From DATKSG01 sp035531775 (GTDB lineage: Bacteria > Actinomycetota > Acidimicrobiia > Acidimicrobiales > UBA8190): a stretch of 36,143 nucleotides of DNA. The notes under the pieces were generated by a model. The model searched no databases, had not been told where the DNA came from, and was given only the letters and a program-made list of their open reading frames with translations. Every line of letters begins with the position of its first letter. Position 1 is the first letter of the stretch. Made by a program: the position numbers and the translations under genes. The DNA is taken from assembly GCA_035531775.1 (NCBI GenBank), contig DATKSG010000006.1, positions 1-36,143 of the forward strand, written 5' to 3'. Below, in pieces: positions 31,560 through 36,143 of this stretch.

Positions 31560-32287
31560 GCTTCGCTGCCGGCGGCGCTTGGACCCTGCGACGGCGCAGC
31601 GGCACGGTCGAAGCCCTGCACGGGCCATGGCCTACGTCCGACATGGACCGCCGGGCCGTCGCCACCTGCTCGGTGCGTGGAAGGCCCGCCCTCGTACTCG
31701 GCAGCTCCCAACCCGAGGCCGTGGCCGATCATGGCGCCTTGGCCGGCACCGGCACGGCGTTGGTCCGGCGCGCCAGCGGCGGGGGTGCGGTAGTGGTGGC
31801 TCCCGGCAGCCAAGTGTGGATCGATGCCTGGGTGCCGCGCCAGGACCGGTGGTGGGACGACGACATCATCAGCGGCGCCCAGTGGCTGGGTGACGCCTGG
31901 GCCGAGGGTCTTCGCCACCTTGGGCTGTCCGACGTATCGGTTCACCGGGGCAGGGCCGTGCACAGCTCGTGGTCAGGGGTGGTGTGCTTCGCCGGACTCG
32001 GGCCCGGCGAGGTGTCGGTCGGACGGCACAAGGTCGTCGGGGTGGCCCAGCGCCGCACCCGGCAAGGAGCCAGGCTCCACAGCATGGCTCTTCTCCACTG
32101 GGATCCGTCCACCGTGCTCGAGCTACTGGCCCTCGGCGGCCACGATCGCCTACGGGGGGCGCACGATGTCGCCGACAGCGCCGCCGGCCTGGCCGATGTC
32201 CTGCACGAACTGGGAGGCGCCGCAGCCGACGATGTGCTGCGGAAGGTGGAGGAAGCCGTGCTCGCCTCCCTACCCGATGGCGAATGA
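31556..32287 (+). CDS. Lipoate-protein ligase A-like protein
   Basis: Member of the biotin/lipoate ligase fold, 243 residues. It has the nucleotide/lipoyl-binding segment RRASGGGAVVVAPG (71-84) and the conserved lysine K159 in GRHKVVGVAQRR, matching the G-x-K-(I/V)-x-G-x-A-Q-x-R pattern. It may attach lipoate or octanoate to 2-oxoacid dehydrogenases or GcvH; the exact acyl donor cannot be told. GTG 31556 overlaps the HNH stop (GTGA). Its 3' end overlaps the convergent DUF1634 gene by 18 bp. No lipA, lipB or target gene lies in the window. Confidence 0.82.
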   Translation: MSFAAGGAWTLRRRSGTVEALHGPWPTSDMDRRAVATCSVRGRPALVLGSSQPEAVADHGALAGTGTALVRRASGGGAVVVAPGSQVWIDAWVPRQDRWWDDDIISGAQWLGDAWAEGLRHLGLSDVSVHRGRAVHSSWSGVVCFAGLGPGEVSVGRHKVVGVAQRRTRQGARLHSMALLHWDPSTVLELLALGGHDRLRGAHDVADSAAGLADVLHELGGAAADDVLRKVEEAVLASLPDGE

Positions 32288-32671
32288 GGCCACCAGCACG
32301 GCCAGGACGATCAAGGTGATGGACACGAAGCGGCGGTCGCCCTCGAGGGCGTAGCCCACCACGCTCACCGCCACACGGGCCACCGGTGTGGCGACAAGCA
32401 GGAGCACGCCGAGCATGACCAGTGCCGGCCCCGGGTCATGGGCCAAGGCACCGAGCACGCCGCCGATGCTGTGGAACGACGAGGTCCCCGCCGGGTGAAG
32501 GACACCGCGACGAAGAGCCGGCACGGCGCGGGCAGTTTCACGGCGCGATCGCGGGGCCACCAAGGTGACCACCGCACCGGCGCCCATTACGGCACACGAC
32601 ACCGTCACCCCGACCCGCAGCACCAACGCCACGGCGCCTTCGAGCCGGGCGGTGGCCGCCTGGCCTTCCAT
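32270..32671 (-). CDS. DUF1634 membrane protein
   Basis: Membrane protein of 133 residues with three predicted hydrophobic segments (VALVLRVGVTVSCAVMGAG; ALVMLGVLLLVATPVARV; SITLIVLAVLVASFAIG). DUF1634 proteins usually accompany TauE/SafE transporters. Here the start shares one base with the stop of the TauE/SafE gene (TGATG), so the two are coupled and probably form one transport unit. Its tail overlaps the convergent ligase gene by 18 bp. Confidence 0.85.
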   Translation of the reverse strand: MEGQAATARLEGAVALVLRVGVTVSCAVMGAGAVVTLVAPRSRRETARAVPALRRGVLHPAGTSSFHSIGGVLGALAHDPGPALVMLGVLLLVATPVARVAVSVVGYALEGDRRFVSITLIVLAVLVASFAIG

Positions 32672-33504
32672 CACAGGGCTTTCAGCAACATGGAGACGGC
32701 GACCACCAACACGGCTCCGGCGAACAGCAGGCGCAGAAGGCGCGGCTGGATGCCCCCGAGCAGCCGGGCCCCGCCCAGGGCGCCGATGAGCACGCCCACG
32801 GCGATCGGCGCCGCCAGAAACGGATCGACGTCGCCCCGGGCGAAGTAGACCCCGGCCGAGGCCGCTGCCGTCACACCGATCATGAAGTTGCTGGTGGCAG
32901 TGGACACCTTCATGGGGAGGCCCATGGCCAGGTCCATGGCGGGCACCTTCAGCGTGCCCGATCCCACGCCGAGCAGACCGCTCACCGTGCCGGCCACGTA
33001 CATGAGGGCGAAGCCGAGCTTGGTGCGCGCCACTCGGTACTCCACGGTGCGCCCGCGGGCCTGGTCGGGATAGGAGCCGTGCAGGCCCAGGGCGTCGGCC
33101 CACGCATCGGGCGGGGGAGCGGGGCGGTCCTCGAGTCGCCGCCGGCGGGCCACGGCCAGCGCCGACTGGGCCAGGGCCAAGGCGAAGATGGCGTAGAGAA
33201 GGCGCGGCACCAGGATCGACCCCAGGAACGCCCCGGTGACCGCACCGGTGGTGGTGGCGAGCTCGAGGAACATGCCCACGCGCATGTTGGCCATGTGGTC
33301 GCGCACATAGGCCACCGCCGCCCCGCTCGAGGTGGCGATGACGGCGATGACCGAGGCGCCGATGGCCAAGCGGATGTTCACGCCGAAGAACAAGGTCAGC
33401 ACCGGTACCACCACGAAGCCGCCCCCGAGACCGAGCAGGGCGCCCAGGGCACCGGCGAAGAGGCCGACGCCGAGCAACGCCACGGTCAGCTCACTCGGCG
33501 TCAC
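32671..33504 (-). CDS. TauE/SafE (TSUP) family permease
   Basis: Membrane permease of 277 residues with two repeats of hydrophobic helices. The Gly-rich signature of each half is visible (GALGALLGLGGGFVVVPVL; SGLLGVGSGTLKVPAMDL). A cytoplasmic loop of about 50 residues lies between the halves. Family members export sulfite, sulfoacetate or other anions; the substrate here is unknown. GTG 33504 is supported by TAGGCT on the minus strand six bases upstream. It is divergent from mraZ. Confidence 0.92.
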   Translation of the reverse strand: MTPSELTVALLGVGLFAGALGALLGLGGGFVVVPVLTLFFGVNIRLAIGASVIAVIATSSGAAVAYVRDHMANMRVGMFLELATTTGAVTGAFLGSILVPRLLYAIFALALAQSALAVARRRRLEDRPAPPPDAWADALGLHGSYPDQARGRTVEYRVARTKLGFALMYVAGTVSGLLGVGSGTLKVPAMDLAMGLPMKVSTATSNFMIGVTAAASAGVYFARGDVDPFLAAPIAVGVLIGALGGARLLGGIQPRLLRLLFAGAVLVVAVSMLLKAL

Positions 33505-33510
33505 GATCGG

Positions 33511-33516
33511 AGCCTA
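33511..33516 (-). promoter_or_regulatory. -10 element for leaderless TauE/SafE gene
   Basis: On the minus strand TAGGCT is followed by six bases and the GTG at 33504. It is the only minus-strand example of the TAnnnT-N6 module. Confidence 0.55.
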
Positions 33517-33570
33517 AACAACCCCAGCCCGTCAGTGGTGGTGGCGCGGTGGGGCCGTCTGGCCACAAAC

Positions 33571-33636
33571 AGGGGGGAATGTGGTTGACGGGTGGTGGAC
33601 TGGGGCGTAAAGTGGCGCAGAGTGGTGCGAAGGGGA
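33571..33636 (+). promoter_or_regulatory. mraZ promoter with MraZ-type 10-bp phased repeats
   Basis: Four tandem 10-bp units begin at 33601 (TGGGG), 33611 (AGTGG), 33621 (AGTGG) and 33631 (AGGGG). In-phase G-rich units also occur at 33571 (AGGGG) and 33591 (GGTGG). MraZ is known to bind short G-rich direct repeats at this spacing and repress its own operon. The promoter TTGACG (33585-33590), 17 bases, TAAAGT (33608-33613) lies within the repeats, with the expected start near 33620. Confidence 0.75.
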
Positions 33637-33679
33637 GAGTCTCGCCGCATGACGGGGAGCATCATGGGAGCGCGCATCG

Positions 33680-34099
33680 GTGGCACGGTTCTTCGGGACG
33701 TACGAGCACACGCTCGACACCAAAGGCAGGGTGATCCTGCCGGCACGCTTCCGCGGCCCCTTCGAGCACGGCGGCTACCTGACCCAGAACTACGACGGGT
33801 GCTTGGCGCTGTTGACGCCGGACCAGTTCGAGCGCCAGATGCAGGTGAAAGAGGAGCGCGAGTCGCAGAGTCAAGCCGATCGCAACCAGGCCCGGCTGTG
33901 GGCTTCGACGTCGCACGAGGTGGAGATCGATCGCCAAGGCCGCATGCCGATCCCGGCGAGGTTGCGCGAGTTCGCCGGCTTGCACGGAGACGTCCTGGTG
34001 ACGGGGGCGATCAACCGGGTCGAGCTTTGGGACCCGGCGCGCTGGCAGGAGAAGGTCGGCCCCGAGGAACAACGGCTGACCGAAGGAATCGACGCTTGA
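33680..34099 (+). CDS. mraZ: Transcriptional regulator MraZ
   Basis: AbrB-like ring-forming DNA-binding protein of 139 residues, first gene of the division and cell-wall cluster. Two SpoVT-AbrB repeats are visible: FFGTYEHTLDTKGRVILPARFR (about 4-25) and EVEIDRQGRMPIPARLREF (about 80-98). GTG 33680 gives the canonical N-terminus. The phased repeats upstream suggest autoregulation. It is separated from rsmH by a structured 185-bp leader. Confidence 0.96.
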   Translation: MARFFGTYEHTLDTKGRVILPARFRGPFEHGGYLTQNYDGCLALLTPDQFERQMQVKEERESQSQADRNQARLWASTSHEVEIDRQGRMPIPARLREFAGLHGDVLVTGAINRVELWDPARWQEKVGPEEQRLTEGIDA

Positions 34100-34111
34100 C
34101 GCGAACAGCAA

Positions 34112-34141
34112 GGTGCCGGCCCGGGGCAACGGGCCGGCACC
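34112..34141 (+). ncRNA. Leader hairpin upstream of rsmH, candidate mraW RNA motif
   Basis: GGTGCCGGCCC (34112-34122) and GGGCCGGCACC (34131-34141) form a perfect 11-bp stem with the loop GGGGCAAC. It lacks a U-tract. An actinobacterial mraW RNA motif, described as a single hairpin with a conserved terminal loop upstream of mraW (rsmH), is known; position and form fit. The match rests on memory, not on a covariance search. AAAGGAGA follows at 34145-34152 without a start codon at normal spacing. Confidence 0.5.
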
Positions 34142-34179
34142 GCGAAAGGAGACCTACCAGGCACGACCCCAGGCCCATG

Positions 34180-34283
34180 CGCAGCCCCTCGACTGGTTCG
34201 GTGGAAGACACCTCCTCCGCCCGCTTCCAACCGAGTCGCTGGAGCACCCCTCCCGACGGCATCCTGCCAGTCGAGGGGCTGCG
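34180..34283 (+). ncRNA. Predicted three-way-junction RNA covering the rsmH ribosome binding site
   Basis: CGCAGCCCCTCGACTGG (34180-34196) is exactly complementary to 34267-34283, a 17-bp closing stem. Inside it, TCGGTGGAAG (34198-34207) pairs with 34224-34234 (10 bp, one bulged A). GTCG+GGAG (34235-34244) pairs with CTCC+CGAC (34250-34257; 8 bp, 2-base bulge). The 3' strand of the closing stem includes GAGGGG (34273-34278), the rsmH ribosome binding site, and the rsmH ATG follows one base later. The first hairpin loop contains CCTCCT (34211-34216), able to pair with AGGAG at 34147-34151. Ligand and function unknown. Confidence 0.65.
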
Positions 34284-34284
34284 G

Positions 34285-35238
34285 ATGAGCCCGGAATTCA
34301 GCCACCTGCCGGTCATGGTCGACGAAGTGCTGGCCGCGCTGGGCCCGGTCCCGCCGGGGGTGGTGGTCGACGCCACTGTCGGCGCCGGCGGCCATGCCGC
34401 CGCCCTCCTCGAGGCCTACCCGCACATGCGGGTGCTCGGCCTCGACCGCGACCCCGACGCCCTAGCGGCGGCGCGTCGTGCCTTGGCTCGCTTCGGTGAT
34501 CGCGCCAGGGTCCGCCGCGTCCGCTTCGACGCCCTGACATCAGAGGTGCGGGCGTGGGGGGTCGAGCGAGTTAGCGGGGTGCTGTTCGACCTCGGTGTGA
34601 GTTCTCCCCAGCTCGACTGGCCCGAGCGGGGGTTCTCCTACCGCCACGACGCACCCCTCGACATGCGCATGGATCCCACCACCGGGGTCACGGCCGCCGA
34701 CTTGGTCCAGACCATGACCGAGGCCGACATGGCCCGGCTCTTCGCCGAGCACGGCGAGGGCCGATTCGCCCGCCGCATCGCCCACGCCGTGGTGGCGGCG
34801 CGTCCGATCGTCACCACCGGCCGGCTGGCCGAGGTCGTGCGCGAGGCCATACCAGCCGCCGTTCGCCGCACCGGGGGACATCCGGCCCGGCGCGCGTTCC
34901 AGGCCTTGCGGGTCATGGTCAACGACGAACTCGAGGCCGTGGCGCTGTCCCTGCCCGCCGCCATCGAGGCACTGGCGCCGGGGGGACGGTGCGTGGCGAT
35001 CGCATATCACTCGGGTGAGGATCGTCTGGTCAAGGCGGCCTTCGCTCGGGCCGTCACGGGGGGATGTGTCTGCCCGCCGGGACTGCCTTGCGCCTGTGGA
35101 GCGGTGCCGCTCGGTCGGCTCGTGTTCCGCGGCGCCCGCCGGCCGTCGCCGGCGGAAGTCGCCCACAACCGCCGGGCCGAGAGCGCGCGCTTGCGCGTGT
35201 TCGAGCGCGCCGAGAGCCATGTCGGCGGGGCGTGCTGA
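34285..35238 (+). CDS. rsmH: 16S rRNA (cytosine1402-N4)-methyltransferase
   Basis: SAM-dependent methyltransferase (formerly MraW) modifying C1402 in the ribosomal P site. The 317-residue protein has the SAM motif DATVGAGGHA (29-38), FDLGVSSPQLD, APLDMRMDP, the region HPARRAFQALRVMVNDEL, and AYHSGEDRLVK near the end. A CVCPPGLPCACG cluster may bind metal, as in relatives. ATG 34285 is chosen because GAGGGG lies six bases upstream and homologs begin just before FSHLPVMVDEV. An in-frame ATG at 34177 would add 36 residues with no ribosome binding site and would translate the RNA structure. The stop overlaps ftsL by one base. Confidence 0.95.
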   Translation: MSPEFSHLPVMVDEVLAALGPVPPGVVVDATVGAGGHAAALLEAYPHMRVLGLDRDPDALAAARRALARFGDRARVRRVRFDALTSEVRAWGVERVSGVLFDLGVSSPQLDWPERGFSYRHDAPLDMRMDPTTGVTAADLVQTMTEADMARLFAEHGEGRFARRIAHAVVAARPIVTTGRLAEVVREAIPAAVRRTGGHPARRAFQALRVMVNDELEAVALSLPAAIEALAPGGRCVAIAYHSGEDRLVKAAFARAVTGGCVCPPGLPCACGAVPLGRLVFRGARRPSPAEVAHNRRAESARLRVFERAESHVGGAC

Positions 35239-35669
35239 TGGCTACCGCCGCCGCCAGAACGGCCTCCGCCAGAACGGCCTCCGCCAGAACGGCCCGGTCT
35301 CCTGCCCGCAATCCCGGCTCGGCGCCCCGACGCGCCCCGCTGCGTGCGGTCCCGGCCTCGCCTCGACTGGCACCCGCTCCCCGGAATCGCCGGATGCTGT
35401 CGTTCGGATTGGCTCTCGGCAGCCTGCTGGCCGTGGGTGGCGCCCAGGCCTATCTGACGCAGGGCCAGGTGCGCCTGGCCCGATTGGAGAACCAGCTCAC
35501 GACGCAACAAGCCCAGCACCGTGACCTCGAGTTGCGCGTAGCCCAGCTCGAGGACCCGGGCCGAGTGGTGACCCAGGCCCAGAGCCAGGGCCTCACCGTG
35601 CCGGCCCAGGTGACCGACCTCCCCCTCGTCACCGCTCCCACCACCGTGGCCGGGAGCGGCGGGCGGTGA
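35238..35669 (+). CDS. ftsL: Septum formation protein FtsL-like
   Basis: Bitopic membrane protein of 143 residues between rsmH and ftsI, the normal place of ftsL. The N-terminal cytoplasmic part (about 1-50) is Arg/Ala/Pro-rich. One membrane segment follows (MLSFGLALGSLLAVGGAQAYL, about 55-75), then a heptad-like coiled coil (LARLENQLTTQQAQHRDLELRVAQLED) and a Pro/Thr tail. In E. coli FtsL works with FtsB and FtsQ to activate FtsW-FtsI. ATG 35238 shares its A with the rsmH stop. Assignment rests on context and topology; such proteins diverge quickly. Confidence 0.85.
   Translation: MATAAARTASARTASARTARSPARNPGSAPRRAPLRAVPASPRLAPAPRNRRMLSFGLALGSLLAVGGAQAYLTQGQVRLARLENQLTTQQAQHRDLELRVAQLEDPGRVVTQAQSQGLTVPAQVTDLPLVTAPTTVAGSGGR
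35253..35297 (+). repeat. 15-bp tandem repeat in ftsL
   Basis: GCCAGAACGGCCTCC occurs twice in direct succession (35253-35267, 35268-35282), then once more with the last bases changed (35283-35297). It encodes Ala-Arg-Thr-Ala-Ser twice and Ala-Arg-Thr-Ala-Arg once in the cytoplasmic tail. Copy number could vary by slippage. Confidence 0.85.
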
Positions 35670-36143
35670 CTCCCGCCGGCCGCGGCGCCCCCTCGCGGCG
35701 CGTCGCTTCGGTATCGGCGCGCCCGGCGTCGAGGCGACCCGACGTCCACCCCAGAGGGTTCGAGCGCCGTCCGGCACCGCCGGCGCGACTGGTGACCCCT
35801 CGTCAGCGGCTGGTCACCGGTGCGGTCCCGAAACGGCGCGTCGGCACGATGCGCGTCGTCGTGCTCGTGGCCTTCGTGGCGCTTGCGCTCCGCCTCTTCG
35901 CCGTGCAGGTGCTCTCCGGTGGCCACTACGCCGCCATCGGGGCGGCCGAGGTCACGAGCACGGTTCAGGTCCCGGCAGTGCGCGGCGGCATCTACGACCG
36001 CAACGGAGCTGTGCTCGCCCTGTCGGTGCCGCGCTCCACGGTGGTGGCCGACCCCTTCCTCATCGTTGACCCGGGCCAGGAGGCGGCCGTCCTGGCCCGG
36101 GTGCTCAACGTACCCGTCGCCGTTCTCACGGCCGAGATGTCGG
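35666..36143 (+). CDS. ftsI: Penicillin-binding protein 2/3 (FtsI), 3' end beyond window
   Basis: Septal peptidoglycan transpeptidase; the first 159 codons are present. The frame starts at GTG 35666, overlapping the ftsL stop (GTGA). It encodes an Arg/Pro-rich cytoplasmic tail, a membrane segment (MRVVVLVAFVALALRLFAVQVL, from the ATG at 35849), and the start of the pedestal domain with VRGGIYDRNGAVLALS, the hallmark of class B PBPs. The transpeptidase domain lies outside the window. ATG 35849 would be a shorter start. Confidence 0.93.
   Translation, partial: MTPAGRGAPSRRVASVSARPASRRPDVHPRGFERRPAPPARLVTPRQRLVTGAVPKRRVGTMRVVVLVAFVALALRLFAVQVLSGGHYAAIGAAEVTSTVQVPAVRGGIYDRNGAVLALSVPRSTVVADPFLIVDPGQEAAVLARVLNVPVAVLTAEMS

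Noticed and set aside
34177..34284. N-terminal extension of RsmH from ATG 34177
   Set aside because: No ribosome binding site at proper distance, and the stretch is occupied by a 17-bp inverted repeat; ATG 34285 has GAGGGG six bases upstream. Not fully excluded, since some actinobacterial RsmH proteins have extended N-termini.

Overview
The window is GC-rich and densely coded, with frequent GTG starts and many 1-5 bp start/stop overlaps. Its gene order (pnp, M16 peptidase, dapB, dapA, rnj, ftsK, miaB, miaA, dapF, hflX, lexA, LysM gene, nrdR) follows a region known from Mycobacterium and Streptomyces. This points to an actinobacterium. The compactness, and the direct join to the mraZ-rsmH-ftsL-ftsI division cluster, suggest a deep-branching lineage such as Acidimicrobiia, but that is inference. 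All genes read on the + strand except lexA and a TauE/SafE-DUF1634 pair. No tRNA, rRNA, CRISPR array, insertion sequence or prophage was seen. No gap without a gene reaches 300 bases.

Region by region. 1-4.3 kb holds the 3' end of pnp, an M16 zinc peptidase and dapB. 4.3-6.8 kb is an accessory operon of two paralogous TetR regulators and a ferritin-like diiron oxidase; a palindromic operator lies over the promoter of the second regulator. 6.8-13.4 kb holds dapA, rnj, ftsK and a membrane-anchored D-Ala-D-Ala carboxypeptidase. 13.5-16.3 kb is a Tat-exported GH35-type glycosidase that looks foreign to its surroundings. 16.3-24.8 kb holds thrB, miaB, miaA, dapF, hflX, dapC, dapD and dapE. 24.9-29.3 kb is a stress block: AhpE/Bcp-type peroxiredoxin, lexA, a divergent LysM gene, nrdR, a PIG-L deacetylase and dinB. 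29.3-33.5 kb holds DUF3040, ROK kinase, a small hypothetical gene, HNH nuclease, a lipoate-ligase-like gene and the TauE/SafE-DUF1634 pair. 33.5-36.1 kb is the start of the division and cell-wall cluster.

How the genes work together. Six enzymes of the succinylase route to meso-diaminopimelate and lysine (DapA, DapB, DapD, DapC, DapE, DapF) are spread over about 21 kb beside wall and division genes, so precursor supply sits next to its use. LexA and the LysM gene form a candidate SOS checkpoint of the YneA/Rv2719c kind. Its LexA box fills the promoter spacer, and a second box lies inside a perfect 34-bp palindrome that would form an mRNA hairpin just before the ribosome binding site.

The least explained signals are in non-coding DNA. 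The mraZ-rsmH leader holds a perfect 17-bp inverted repeat enclosing two further hairpins and covering the rsmH ribosome binding site; it looks like an uncharacterised structured RNA. At least eight genes share a TAnnnT-N6-(A/G)TG start module, implying widespread leaderless transcription.
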